DNA of 64,000 bases from an uncultured Lachnospiraceae bacterium. GTDB lineage: Bacteria > Bacillota > Clostridia > Lachnospirales > Lachnospiraceae. Positions within the stretch are counted from its first letter, which is position 1; each line of letters begins with the position of its first letter. The position numbers were made by a program, and so were the translations under genes. The notes beneath the pieces are model-generated. The model did no database searches. It saw only the letters and a list, made by a program, of their open reading frames with translations, and was not told the origin of the DNA. Positions 36,860 through 46,233 of this stretch are shown piece after piece. Location: the NCBI GenBank assembly GCA_910579865.1, contig CAJTXA010000009.1:73209-137208 (forward strand), written 5' to 3'.

Positions 36860-36899
36860 AAAATGGCAGCTTGGGAGAAATTACCCAGGCTGTCATTTT
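36860..36899 (+). terminator. Intrinsic terminator of pckA
   Basis: AAAATGGCAGC..GGG pairs with CCC..GCTGTCATTTT, a long GC-centred hairpin ending in a short T run. Confidence 0.8.
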
Positions 36900-36910
36900 G
36901 TATTTCTATA

Positions 36911-36939
36911 TTGAAAAGCCTATAAAAGAATGGTACAAT
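36911..36939 (+). promoter_or_regulatory. Promoter of the zinc-ribbon/HTH gene
   Basis: TTGAAA-N17-TACAAT directly after the pckA terminator. Confidence 0.55.
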
Positions 36940-37052
36940 AGAATGAATAAAATAGAGTTCTTGAATTATAGTTTTTTATAAAAAAGAAGTTAGAAAGGAA
37001 ACATATGATTGAGAAATAAAGATGAATTGGTTTTATATGAGAGGTGTGGCAT

Positions 37053-37493
37053 ATGGCAAATTTAATGGAAGCAGATAAAAACATGATTCGTACCTGTAAG
37101 TTGTGTGGAGGACTATTTTATTATAAGGGATTTGGATATGGGTATTGTGATAGATGTACAAAAATAGATGATGAAATATTTCATAAAGTAAAAGAATATG
37201 TTTGGGAACATGTTGGAGCTAGTGTAGTAGAAGTGAGTGATCATGTAAATGTTAGTGTAAAACAGATTTATAATTATTTAAAAGATGGTCGTTTGGAAAT
37301 TCCAGAGGGATCTCCAATTTATTTAAAGTGTGAAAAGTGTGGTACAGATATTCGCTATGGTAGGTATTGTCCAGATTGTGCAACACATATGCATAAGAAG
37401 TTAAGTTCTGTAACAGAGGCGGAATTATGTGAAATTGGTGAGAAACCAAGTAACAGCAAAAAAGGAAAGATTCATTTTCAATATGAAAAATAG
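37053..37493 (+). CDS. Zinc-ribbon/HTH protein of YvyF-like type
   Basis: 146 residues from ATG 37053 (AGAGGTG 7 nt upstream). It has an N-terminal four-Cys knuckle (CKLCGGLFYY..YCDRC), a central helix-turn-helix (VVEVSDHVNVSVKQIYNYL), and a second four-Cys ribbon (CEKCGTDIRYGRYCPDC). The arrangement recalls YvyF/TIGR03826 'flagellar operon' proteins of Firmicutes, but no flagellar gene is present here. Likely a nucleic-acid-binding regulator. Confidence 0.65.
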   Translation: MANLMEADKNMIRTCKLCGGLFYYKGFGYGYCDRCTKIDDEIFHKVKEYVWEHVGASVVEVSDHVNVSVKQIYNYLKDGRLEIPEGSPIYLKCEKCGTDIRYGRYCPDCATHMHKKLSSVTEAELCEIGEKPSNSKKGKIHFQYEK

Positions 37494-37516
37494 AAAAAAT
37501 AACCTAAAAAATAGCC

Positions 37517-37545
37517 TTGAAAAATTGAAATGAGTAGAGTATAAT
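37517..37545 (+). promoter_or_regulatory. Promoter of 6S RNA
   Basis: TTGAAA-N17-TATAAT. Transcription would start near 37552, just at the beginning of the structured RNA. Confidence 0.7.
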
Positions 37546-37551
37546 AAGTTT

Positions 37552-37750
37552 AATAACTTCAGAATATCGCTATCCTGGGATGTGCGACAATCCTATTTCT
37601 TTGAACCTACATTTACGTTTATGGGACTCCTATATCGCAAGTCGGATGTCAGGCCTCCGAATAAGCAGTGGAAGACAGAAAACTTTGCTGCGGTAACCCA
37701 CCTAGCTCGGCTAGGCGTCAAATAATAGGAAACGGCATTTTGGGTATGCA
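37552..37750 (+). ncRNA. ssrS: 6S RNA
   Basis: About 200 nt between its own promoter and a terminator, with no reading frame. It carries segments I associate with clostridial 6S RNAs: TTTCTTTGAACC, ACATTTACGTT, GGATGTCAGGCCT, GCTGCGGTAACCCACC, and near the 3' end GGAAACGGCAT. 6S RNA mimics an open promoter and sequesters the sigma-A holoenzyme. The conserved words are recalled, not searched; the 3' boundary is approximate. Confidence 0.75.
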
Positions 37751-37793
37751 CAAAAGTAAGGGCAATCCGTATGGATTGCCCTTTTTGTGCATA
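37746..37793. terminator. Terminator of 6S RNA
   Basis: GGGCAATCC/GGATTGCCC (9 bp, 4-nt loop) with TTTTT, enlarged by outer pairing TATGCACAAAA/TTTTGTGCATA. Nearly symmetric, so it can work in both directions. Confidence 0.9.
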
Positions 37794-37831
37794 TACTGAA
37801 GTAAAAAGTTGTCCGGCTGGTAGGTGAAAAA

Positions 37832-39655
37832 ATGGAAAAGAAGAAAATAAGAATTTTTCTGTTTGGAATTATATTATTAAGTACAATTGCGATTTGGTAT
37901 GCAGAAACAAAAATGGCATATTTTAGAAAGGAGCCAGAATCTTTTTTAGGTGAGGAAGAAAGAGAATGTAATTTTAAAAATGCATGGATTTTATCATGGA
38001 AGAATGGAGAACTTATTTTTTTGGCAGAGGGAGAGATTCGTTCCATCGAAGCAGTAACAGAGTTGGAATATAAAGATGTTATGGCAGATATTCAGATGAA
38101 ACAAGATAAATTAATTTCCATTAAGATAAAACCAGATAAAATACGAGGAAAGGTATTATCTGTTAGCCAAGATGCAATTGAAATTGAAGGATATGGAAAA
38201 GTTCCTGTATCAGAAAATTTTCATATTTATCGCAATTATGGAGAAATTGGAGAAGGAAATGCAAACGAAATTATAGTGGGGTATGATGTACAGAGTTTTT
38301 TTGTAGGAGGAGGATTGATCTGTGCAGCCTTGTTGGAACAAAAACCAAATGTGACAAATATTCGTGTATTATTGTCAGGCAGTCAGGCAGAACAATTTCA
38401 TTCACAGGTAATTCTTCAAGCAGAGGATACTATTTTAGTGGAGGATATAGAGGGAAAAGAAAGTTATCGAGTAGCTCCACAAACAGAACTATGGTTTTAT
38501 CTTGAGGAACAAAGTAAAGAACAGCATATCTGGCTTATTGAAGAGGGCAGTGGTGCGATTATAGAGAAAAAAATAGAGGAAGGACATACTTATCAGATTA
38601 CAAATGAAAATGGAAATAAAATTTCTGTAATTTCGATAGAAAAGTTACAAGGGATTCCGGCTTATCGTGGAAAATTAGAAGTAGAGCTGCGGTCGGAAGG
38701 ATATCTTTTAAGAAATGAACTTTCTGTAGAAGAGTATCTTTATGCAGTGGTACCAAGTGAAATGCCAGCTTCTTATAGTTTGGAAGCATTAAAAGCACAA
38801 GCAGTCTGTGCTAGAAGTTATGCCTGTAGAAATATTTTGCAAAATAGTTTATTTGTCTATGGTGCACATGTGGATGACAGTACAGCATTTCAGGTCTATA
38901 ATAATATTGCAGAGCAGGAATCTTCTACAAGGGCAGTGGATGAAACAAAGGGACAGGTAATGGTAAATGGAGAAGAAATTGTAGAAGCTTATTATTTTTC
39001 AACTTCCTGTGGAACTACAACAGATGCAGCAATTTGGAATTCAAAAGAAAATTGCAGTTATATTCAGGGACGATTTATAGAGGGAGATGGTGGAAGAAAT
39101 GCTGCTACATTTCAGACAACAGAGGAACTAAAAAAAGAAGAAAAGTTTCGAGCTTTTATTACAAACAGACAGGAAAGTGATTTTGATGCAGGGTTTCCGT
39201 GGTATCGTTGGAGCATTTGGTTTTCAAATGCCGATTTGATACGACTTTTACAAGAAAAAGGGTTCTATGATTCGGTTGGAGTGCCAAATTCGATTCAAGT
39301 AAGTCGAAGAGGAAGCGGCGGAGTAGCAGAGGAATTACAGGTTAGCGGAACGAAAGGTACAATTGTATTTGAAAGAGAGTATGCAATCCGAGCGTTTTTA
39401 TCTCCAAAAGGAATGAAATTATTAGATAAAGATGGAAAGGAAAATGCTTCTTTTTCATTGTTGCCTAGCGGATATTTTGTAATTGATACTTTGGAAGAAA
39501 ATAATGAAATTTATTATCAATTTATTGGTGGAGGGTTTGGACATGGAGCAGGAATGAGCCAGAATGCAGCAAAACGGATGGCAGAAATAGGATATGTATA
39601 TTCCGATATTTTGAAATTCTTTTATTCTGGAGTAGAATTAAAGACGTTTTATTGA
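37832..39655 (+). CDS. SpoIID/LytB-domain protein
   Basis: 607 residues. An N-terminal signal anchor (IRIFLFGIILLSTIAIWYA) and a long extracellular region lead to a C-terminal SpoIID domain (about 280-600): LRNELSVEEYLYAVVPSEMP, LKAQAVCARSYA, GGGFGHGAGMSQNAAKRMA. SpoIID-type proteins are lytic transglycosylases in engulfment or cell-wall remodelling; the long N-terminus distinguishes this from the standard SpoIID. Monocistronic with a terminator. Confidence 0.88.
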   Translation: MEKKKIRIFLFGIILLSTIAIWYAETKMAYFRKEPESFLGEEERECNFKNAWILSWKNGELIFLAEGEIRSIEAVTELEYKDVMADIQMKQDKLISIKIKPDKIRGKVLSVSQDAIEIEGYGKVPVSENFHIYRNYGEIGEGNANEIIVGYDVQSFFVGGGLICAALLEQKPNVTNIRVLLSGSQAEQFHSQVILQAEDTILVEDIEGKESYRVAPQTELWFYLEEQSKEQHIWLIEEGSGAIIEKKIEEGHTYQITNENGNKISVISIEKLQGIPAYRGKLEVELRSEGYLLRNELSVEEYLYAVVPSEMPASYSLEALKAQAVCARSYACRNILQNSLFVYGAHVDDSTAFQVYNNIAEQESSTRAVDETKGQVMVNGEEIVEAYYFSTSCGTTTDAAIWNSKENCSYIQGRFIEGDGGRNAATFQTTEELKKEEKFRAFITNRQESDFDAGFPWYRWSIWFSNADLIRLLQEKGFYDSVGVPNSIQVSRRGSGGVAEELQVSGTKGTIVFEREYAIRAFLSPKGMKLLDKDGKENASFSLLPSGYFVIDTLEENNEIYYQFIGGGFGHGAGMSQNAAKRMAEIGYVYSDILKFFYSGVELKTFY

Positions 39656-39707
39656 TGTGTTTTAATTGCTGACAGCTTTTCATATCAACGATTTTGTTGC
39701 GGGTTAC

Positions 39708-39739
39708 AGAAGTGCAGAGATGATATGCTCTGCACTTCT
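39708..39739 (+). terminator. Intrinsic terminator of the SpoIID-domain gene
   Basis: A perfect 12-bp stem, AGAAGTGCAGAG/CTCTGCACTTCT, with an 8-nt loop. Confidence 0.75.
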
Positions 39740-39752
39740 TACATTTTTGTAA
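39739..39752. promoter_or_regulatory. BceR-type operator
   Basis: TTACATTTTTGTAA is an exact TTACA-N4-TGTAA inverted repeat, the consensus described for BceR-like regulators that control peptide-antibiotic detoxification ABC transporters. It lies 80 bp before the decayed BceA-like gene. No BceRS pair is in the window. Confidence 0.6.
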
Positions 39753-39832
39753 GAACTGTGTAAGAAAACTTGATACAAAAAGTAATGCACATCCTTTACA
39801 ATAAAGGTATGAAAGACAAGGAGGGAAATAGT

Positions 39833-40186
39833 ATGAATACTATTTTGAGGTTAGAGGATATACAGAAATACTATAGTAAATATCTATATCAAATATCGGG
39901 CGGGCAAAAACAACGCTGCGCCAGCACCAGAGCAATTATCAATAACCTAAAGCGGCTTTTAGCTGATGAACTTGCTGGTGCATTAGACAGCCATTCATCA
40001 CAAATATTTTTATCAATAATCCAAAGCATCAATGAACAGTTTAGTACAACAATTTATATTTTATTTTTAAAAGATGGAGAAATTTTTACAGAATTACATA
40101 AGAGTAATGATAACAGGGAACTCTTTTTTAACAAAATTTTGTATGTTCTCACCATGATTGAAGGGGGACAAAGCTATGTATGCTAA
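39833..40186 (+). pseudogene. Degenerate BceA-type ABC ATPase with internal deletions
   Basis: Starts well (GAGG then ATG; ILRLEDIQKYY), then jumps directly to YQISGGQKQRCASTRAI, so Walker A, Q-loop and the helical region are missing. Walker B is altered (LLADELAGALDS instead of LLADEPTGALDS). A second gap removes the H-loop before LFLKDGEIFTE. The frame is intact, but the product cannot bind ATP normally. It overlaps the intact permease gene by 11 nt. Confidence 0.75.
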
Positions 40187-42395
40187 ACTTATTTTCAAAA
40201 ATGTGAAACGCTCCATAAAAGATTATCTCATTTATATTGTGACTATGACAATCTGTGTCACTCTATTTTATTCGTTTTTATCCATTTCCAGCAGATATTA
40301 TCATCCAGATATTGGAATCGAATATGATTTCACATTGCTTAGTGATGGTATGAAAATGGCAATTTGTCTGATTACATTATGTCTGTTGTTTTTAATACGT
40401 TTTGTCAATAGCTATATGTTACGACGCAGAAAGAAAGAGTTTGCGGTTCAATCTATTATGGGAATGGAACAAAAAACTATAGCAAAGCTTTTCTTTGCCG
40501 AAACATTTATTATGGGGATTATTTCTATTATATTTGGAATTTTTTTCGGGATGCTTTGCTCTCAATTTATTACAGCAATGCTTTTAAATTCTTATGGAGA
40601 AAGTTATACGTTATCATGGACTTTGTTTCCAGATATAGTCCTATTGACAATTTGTTTCTTTATTTTGAGTTTTCTTGTTGTAGGAATGTTTAACATCCGG
40701 ACAATTCGAAAAACGAAAATTATTGATATGCTTTCAGCAGATAGAAGAAATGAACCAGAATTAAAGAAAAGCCGTTGGATTTTCGGCATTGTAATACTTT
40801 TTGAAATATTTACAATCTGGGCATTTGTTTCAGGAGTTAATAAAGTTTTATTTTACTACGACAGTCGCTTTGTTCTGCCTGTTAAAATGATGTTTTGGGG
40901 AAACATTTGCTTTCCGCTTGCTACTCTCCTTTGGTCTGTTTGGTGGATGATTGCAAAGAGAAAATCAGAAATTTATACATTGCTTTCTGTATTGTTAGGA
41001 TTTTCTGTTTTGAATGCTTTTATAGCTGCAAATGTACCATTATTTACAAATAAATACTATTTACCATGGGGTTCTGGAACAATCAATCAATATATGACAT
41101 TTATTCTAGTTGATTTGCTTTTCTTTATCAGTGCTTTGATATATCTTATAGGAAATTTTATTGTTGCATGGAAAGAAAAATCTCCAGAACATAGATACAA
41201 TGGAGAAAGTTTATTCTTTTTCGGACAGATTATTTCAAAATTAAATACAACCAGTAAAACCATGACACTTATTTGTATAACTTTAGTACTTGCTATTTTT
41301 CTGTTTGTTGCTGCACCAATTTTAGTAAATTGGGCTTCTGGGTATTTAGGTATACGTTCTATGTATGATGTACAGATTTTTTCTAGATATAATAACGTAT
41401 ACGAGGAAGAAGATCTGCCAGATGATGATTATGAAATCATCACAGATTTTCTTACGGAACATGAAATTGAAACAGTTTATGACTGTACCTTTTCTTTATA
41501 TCTACCAGAGAAAGCAGAGTTTGACAATCGGATAAAATATAATTTCCCTATTGCAGCAATTTCTTTAAGTGATTACAACAGAATACGGGAAATGTTAGGA
41601 TATGAGACAATATCGTTATTAGAAAACGAATTTACAACACAATGGAAGTTTATTGCAACAGAGGAGGAAAGGAATAGTTTTCTTACAGAGCATACTAGTG
41701 TTTATACAGATGCAGGAGAATTAACTCTTGCCAAACATTCTTATTATAAAGAAGCAATCGGGGAAACTGTTTACAATTCTTATACAGATGTTGTTTATAT
41801 ATTTCCAGATAACGTTTGTGAGAAATTGTTGCCTGTTATGCAAAACCGTTATATTATAACGACAAAAACAATTTCTTATCTGTATGCGCTTGAACTGGAA
41901 AAATTCTTTATGGCAGAGTACCCAGAACAGACAGACGCTGGTGTTGGCTTTGCAATTCGTTTAAGTACCTTGCAAATTAACAGCACAAAAGCAGGGAATT
42001 TTGTTTTGCAGGCTTCCATGCTTTATGGAGGAATTGTACTAATGGTAATTTGTCTTACGATACTTTCTTTGCAGCAGCTTTTGGATGCAGAACAGTACAA
42101 ATATCGCTTCTCTGTATTGCGAAAGTTGGGAGTGGAGGAACAGAGCATAACAAAACTGATACTGAAACAGTTAATGGTTTGGTTTGGGATTCCTATCGTA
42201 GTTGCAATAGTGGTTGCGACAGTTATTATTATTTATTTTTTTCAGACTATATCAACAGAAATTTCAGCTTATATAGGGATGAACACTTTGCTATTACAAA
42301 TAGGTACAACAGTAAGTGTTCTTGCTGTTTTACTGATTTGTTATTTTATAAGTACATGGATATTGTTTAAGCGTTCTATTACAAATACAAACTAA
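40176..42395 (+). CDS. BceB-type ABC transporter permease (FtsX family)
   Basis: About 739 residues, ten predicted helices with the family layout: four N-terminal helices, a helix pair region, a large extracellular domain of roughly 200 residues between helices 7 and 8 (about 400-590), and C-terminal helices. N-terminal MYAKLIFKNVKRSIKDYLIY is typical. ATG 40176 with AAGGGGG upstream. Its ATPase partner is degenerate, so it may be non-functional, purely a sensor, or use another ATPase. Confidence 0.88.
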   Translation: MYAKLIFKNVKRSIKDYLIYIVTMTICVTLFYSFLSISSRYYHPDIGIEYDFTLLSDGMKMAICLITLCLLFLIRFVNSYMLRRRKKEFAVQSIMGMEQKTIAKLFFAETFIMGIISIIFGIFFGMLCSQFITAMLLNSYGESYTLSWTLFPDIVLLTICFFILSFLVVGMFNIRTIRKTKIIDMLSADRRNEPELKKSRWIFGIVILFEIFTIWAFVSGVNKVLFYYDSRFVLPVKMMFWGNICFPLATLLWSVWWMIAKRKSEIYTLLSVLLGFSVLNAFIAANVPLFTNKYYLPWGSGTINQYMTFILVDLLFFISALIYLIGNFIVAWKEKSPEHRYNGESLFFFGQIISKLNTTSKTMTLICITLVLAIFLFVAAPILVNWASGYLGIRSMYDVQIFSRYNNVYEEEDLPDDDYEIITDFLTEHEIETVYDCTFSLYLPEKAEFDNRIKYNFPIAAISLSDYNRIREMLGYETISLLENEFTTQWKFIATEEERNSFLTEHTSVYTDAGELTLAKHSYYKEAIGETVYNSYTDVVYIFPDNVCEKLLPVMQNRYIITTKTISYLYALELEKFFMAEYPEQTDAGVGFAIRLSTLQINSTKAGNFVLQASMLYGGIVLMVICLTILSLQQLLDAEQYKYRFSVLRKLGVEEQSITKLILKQLMVWFGIPIVVAIVVATVIIIYFFQTISTEISAYIGMNTLLLQIGTTVSVLAVLLICYFISTWILFKRSITNTN

Positions 42396-42451
42396 ATCTG
42401 CCAGATAACAGCAAAAGAAAAAAGGTCAGGTCTGAACAGTGAAATGTGAAA

Positions 42452-42488
42452 AGACGGTACAGCCCTTATAATTCGGGCTATGCCGTCT
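42452..42488. terminator. Bidirectional terminator between permease and aroD
   Basis: AGACGGTACAGCCC pairs with GGGCTATGCCGTCT; the two convergent genes end on either side. Confidence 0.75.
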
Positions 42489-42529
42489 AATCTTTTGCAT
42501 GTAATCATTTAAAATGTTATTAATTTGAA

Positions 42530-43294
42530 TTAATGTAATGTATTATGTACCAATGAAAGGGCTGCACGTAAAGATACAATGTCCGGCTGCCCAGGAGCTG
42601 AAGCATGACCAGCATTTGCAAAAGTAACAGCACTTCCAAATAATTCGCCAGTCATACGGCTAATACAACCAATTCCTGACATAGACATAGTAATAATTGG
42701 TCGGTCGGCATATTCAAAAGCCATCGTATTGGTAGCCATCATTAAATTCAGTACATCTGCTGTTGACTTCGGCATTACAGCAAGTTTTGGAATATCGGCA
42801 TTCATATTTTGCAGTTTTCGCAGTCGATTTAGCATTTCATTAAGAGGTGGGGTACGGTTAAAATCATGGCTGGAACCAATTACTTTTGTACCAGATAGAT
42901 GGATTCTGTCGATTAAATTTTCAGAAATTTCTCCATAGGAAAATGCTTCTACATCAATCAAATCAGCAAAACCAGTTTTTGCAATATGAAGGTTTAATTT
43001 TTCATAATCTCGATAGGGAAGTTGTGCTTTTCCGCCCTCCTTTTGTGTACGAAATGTGGCAATTAAAATAATGGAGCCAATCGTTTTTCGCAGTTCCTTT
43101 AATACAGATAAGACTTCTGTTTCATCAGAATAATTTTCAAACCAATCAATACGCCATTCCATACAGTCTGGCTGTAATAGAGAGATTTCAGCAGAGTTTT
43201 GAAAAATTTCTTTTTTGTTTTTTCCAACGATTGGAATACAGATTTTTGGAATACCGTCTCCGAATACAGTATTTCGAATGGTAAGTGTCTGCAT
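42530..43294 (-). CDS. aroD: 3-Dehydroquinate dehydratase, type I
   Basis: Shikimate-pathway enzyme making 3-dehydroshikimate through a Schiff base. 254 residues; the catalytic His is in GSSHDFNRTP and the Schiff-base Lys in KLAVMPKS; EWRIDWFEN and SMSGIGCISRMTGELFGSA are typical type I features. AGGAG upstream of ATG 43294. No other aro gene is nearby; 24 nt downstream of hslO on the same strand. Confidence 0.95.
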   Translation of the reverse strand: MQTLTIRNTVFGDGIPKICIPIVGKNKKEIFQNSAEISLLQPDCMEWRIDWFENYSDETEVLSVLKELRKTIGSIILIATFRTQKEGGKAQLPYRDYEKLNLHIAKTGFADLIDVEAFSYGEISENLIDRIHLSGTKVIGSSHDFNRTPPLNEMLNRLRKLQNMNADIPKLAVMPKSTADVLNLMMATNTMAFEYADRPIITMSMSGIGCISRMTGELFGSAVTFANAGHASAPGQPDIVSLRAALSLVHNTLH

Positions 43295-43318
43295 AAGAGC
43301 CTCCTTTTATAAGTTGTT

Positions 43319-44203
43319 TTACAATACTTGAAGTACAAGTGCTTGAAGTTCTGCAGGAGTAAAAATATAGTTAGTATTACAAAAGTGACAGTTTACTTCG
43401 ATATTGTTTCCTTCTTGAATCATGGAATGAAGTTCTTTTTTTCCAACACTAATTAATGCTTTTGAAACACGTTCTTTGGAACAGTTACAGAAGTAAGAAG
43501 GAATGATACGATCTGTGATTTCAAGAGAAAAATCACCAATTACTTGTTCTAGAATCTGTTCTGGGGAGTATCCTTTTTCCAAAAGGGAAGTTACAGAGGG
43601 AATCGTTTCTACTTTTTTCTCCAGTGTGCTGATAACAGATTCTTCTGCAAAAGGCATTAACTGAATCAGAAAACCTCCAGCTTGTTTTACAGTATGGTCT
43701 TTATCAATAAGAACACCAAGTGCAACAGCAGAAGGAATTTGTTCAGATTTTGCAAAATAGTAAGTTAAATCTTCCGCTACTTCACTGGTAGTAAGAGGGA
43801 GTTCACTGTGGTAAGGTTCTTTTAATCCTAAGTCTTTACTAACTGTCATTGTACCATAACCAATAGCAGCTCCTACATCTAATTTTCCAGCATAGTTAAG
43901 TGGAAGGTTAATATCAGGATTTCCAACAAAACCTTTTACTTGAGCATAGGAGTTGGCAGTAACTGTAACTCCATTAATAGGGCCATCTCCCCTCATGGTA
44001 ATTGTTAAAAGGTCGGTATCTCCTTTCATCATACTACCCATCATAGCACCTCCTGTTAAAAGTCTGCCAAGTGCTGCAGTAGCAACGGGAGTAGTGTGAT
44101 GAATTTGTCTGGCATGTTCTACCAGTTCTCTTGAAGTAATAGCAAAAGCACGTATTTGGTTATTGGCTGCTGTTGCACGTATGATATAATCTGAAGTTGA
44201 CAT
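43319..44203 (-). CDS. hslO: Hsp33 redox-regulated chaperone
   Basis: 294 residues. N-terminal substrate-binding domain (RAFAITSRELVEHARQIH, GRLLTGGAMMGSMMKGD) and C-terminal zinc domain with the redox cysteines YFCNCSKE and CHFCNT. Active when oxidised. The ATG at 44203 with AAAGGA upstream is preferred over a TTG two codons before. Confidence 0.95.
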   Translation of the reverse strand: MSTSDYIIRATAANNQIRAFAITSRELVEHARQIHHTTPVATAALGRLLTGGAMMGSMMKGDTDLLTITMRGDGPINGVTVTANSYAQVKGFVGNPDINLPLNYAGKLDVGAAIGYGTMTVSKDLGLKEPYHSELPLTTSEVAEDLTYYFAKSEQIPSAVALGVLIDKDHTVKQAGGFLIQLMPFAEESVISTLEKKVETIPSVTSLLEKGYSPEQILEQVIGDFSLEITDRIIPSYFCNCSKERVSKALISVGKKELHSMIQEGNNIEVNCHFCNTNYIFTPAELQALVLQVL

Positions 44204-44260
44204 AATCAAATCCTTTCTAAAATAATGGAGTTTCTTTTTATAAAGTTATAAGGTAAAACT

Positions 44261-45013
44261 TTATTTTCCACATTCACGAGCGAGAATATAGATTCGTTCA
44301 CTATCTTTTTTTGCTGGTTCTCTGGTAAAGGCATCATATGCTGCAAGAAAAGTAAGACCTGCCTTTTCTAGAGCAAATTGAATCTCTTCTAAAGAATAGG
44401 ATCGCTGATAGTGAGTTTCTGTATAACGATGGTATAATTCTTCTTTTTCTTTGAGAAAAAGAGTAAGATTATATTCATTAATTTTGGTATTACAGTCATA
44501 ATAATTTTCCCAGATAAAGCTGCTGTCTTCTCTAGTTTCTGCGATGGTATTATCTGAAAGAAGGGTATGATATTTATATTCTGTATTTAAATCAAATAAA
44601 AAAATACCTTTCGGATCGAGATAATTGTTGACTAAGGAAAAAACTTGAATGAGTTCTTCTACTGTTAGAATATAATTGATAGAATCACAGATACTGATAA
44701 TTGCTTTTACTGTGCCATATAATTCAAAATGTCGCATATCTTGTAGTAGATATAAAGTACTGCTGCCAGAGGCAAGATGTTTTTCTGTAGCAATTTCTAA
44801 CATTTCTAAAGAGGCATCAATACCAATCATATCGTATCCCTTTTTGGCAAGTGCCTCAGTAAGAGTTCCTGTACCGCAACCTAAATCTAAGACAAGTCCT
44901 TTTGAGATTTGATTTTCTTGTAAAAGAGATGTGATATAGTTACACCATTCTATATAGGGAATATCATCCATAAATAAATCGTAGACTTGAGCAAAACTTG
45001 TATAAGCTTCCAT
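44261..45013 (-). CDS. Class I SAM-dependent methyltransferase
   Basis: 250 residues with a methyltransferase fold: YTSFAQVYDLFMDDIPYIEW, SAM loop VLDLGCGTGTLTEALAKKG, and IISICDSINYI. It resembles the small UbiE/'methyltransferase domain' proteins of Clostridia found beside hslO. Substrate unknown. Good ribosome site on the minus strand (GAGGACAAAA). Confidence 0.85.
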   Translation of the reverse strand: MEAYTSFAQVYDLFMDDIPYIEWCNYITSLLQENQISKGLVLDLGCGTGTLTEALAKKGYDMIGIDASLEMLEIATEKHLASGSSTLYLLQDMRHFELYGTVKAIISICDSINYILTVEELIQVFSLVNNYLDPKGIFLFDLNTEYKYHTLLSDNTIAETREDSSFIWENYYDCNTKINEYNLTLFLKEKEELYHRYTETHYQRSYSLEEIQFALEKAGLTFLAAYDAFTREPAKKDSERIYILARECGK

Positions 45014-45196
45014 TTTTGTCCTCCATTCTTGATTCTATGTTAGCAAGTTTTGAAAGGAAATGCAAGGCTAAAATTGCTTTCTAAATAAAAAAGAAAACAT
45101 AAAAATTTTTATCTGTTCAGTGGTTGATTATTTAGAAAGAATCAAGTATACTCTATTTCTAGGTAGAACGTTGCAGGAAATGGGGACAGGGTGGAA

Positions 45197-46201
45197 ATGA
45201 GGAAAACAAGTATACAAGGAGTGATAAAGGAAATCAATTTAAGACGATTGTTATATCCATCACTAACATTAACTGTAACAATGTTGGTTTTTCTTTTTGT
45301 TCCATTTTATAAGCTGTGGAACCCAGTAAAAGTTACAAATGGAAAGCAGATTGCAGAGCTTTATAATGAAGAATGTATTTATGTGGATATTATATGGGAG
45401 AAGCTTTATTATTCTGGATATGATTATTTAGAAAATGGGAAACGAGTAGGATCATATTATTATGCATTAGAAGAGGATGTTTGTTATTTTGTTATTTTAC
45501 TGTCTGAGATGACAGAAAATCAAGCAGAGGTTTTAGAACAAGTGCATATGACAGCACAGTTGATCAGTGGAGGAAAGATACTTCAGGAACTGATTAAAGG
45601 AATGGCAGCGGACTTAGAATGGACCGCACAAGGGCTTTCTGCAGTGACTTCTCATATTGTAGTAGATGGAGTAAATGATACACGAATCCGATCCAATTTA
45701 TTATTTAGTATTCATATCTTATTAGCAATAATTGCGAGTATTACAATTATAAAACGAATTCTTTTTATTTTGCGTCCGATCTATTATCCTGCTTGTAGGA
45801 AAATGCGATATTATGGTTCTGCAAAATCACATATACGCCAGTTAAATAAAGAAAGAAAAGAAGAAAATTTAATTTGTGGGGATTTAATGGTAACACGACA
45901 TTATTTAATTTATTGTTCAAAGTATGAGCTGCAGATCATTCCGTTAAAGGATATTTTTTGGGCATATAAGTATAGTGTATATCATCGTTTTCGAAAGCAG
46001 AAATTAACTTATACGTTACGAGTGGTTGGAAGACGTGGTGTAACAGTGATTGCTTCTGAGCAGAAAAAAAGAGATGTAGACAGGATACTTACTGTTTTAA
46101 AAGAGCAAATATCTGGAATTCGAATTGGGTATAAGAAAGAATATGAACAAACAGCAAAGAACTATAAAAGGGCGGAGAGAGTAAAGAGAAAACGGATTTA
46201 A
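45197..46201 (+). CDS. Uncharacterised two-helix membrane protein
   Basis: 334 residues from ATG 45197 (AGGGTGG upstream; GTG 45191 also possible). One membrane helix near the N-terminus (about 20-42), a roughly 120-residue extracellular part, a second helix (about 175-197), then a basic cytoplasmic C-terminal domain that looks PH-like (DLMVTRHYLIYCS, LQIIPLKDIFWAYKYSVYH). Family not recognised with certainty (possibly DUF6709). Precedes the PHP gene by 32 nt. Confidence 0.6.
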   Translation: MRKTSIQGVIKEINLRRLLYPSLTLTVTMLVFLFVPFYKLWNPVKVTNGKQIAELYNEECIYVDIIWEKLYYSGYDYLENGKRVGSYYYALEEDVCYFVILLSEMTENQAEVLEQVHMTAQLISGGKILQELIKGMAADLEWTAQGLSAVTSHIVVDGVNDTRIRSNLLFSIHILLAIIASITIIKRILFILRPIYYPACRKMRYYGSAKSHIRQLNKERKEENLICGDLMVTRHYLIYCSKYELQIIPLKDIFWAYKYSVYHRFRKQKLTYTLRVVGRRGVTVIASEQKKRDVDRILTVLKEQISGIRIGYKKEYEQTAKNYKRAERVKRKRI

Positions 46202-46233
46202 CAAAAAGAGAATAAGAATAAGGAGAGAATACC

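Noticed and set aside
37711..38046. 111-codon minus-strand frame across the 6S terminator and the SpoIID gene start
   Set aside because: It spans a terminator and an antisense coding region and has no ribosome site.
4464..45193. Shared 15-16-nt word GAAATGGGGACAGGG at 4464 and 45178
   Set aside because: Only two copies, in different contexts and without shared flanks; probably chance in purine-rich ribosome-site regions.
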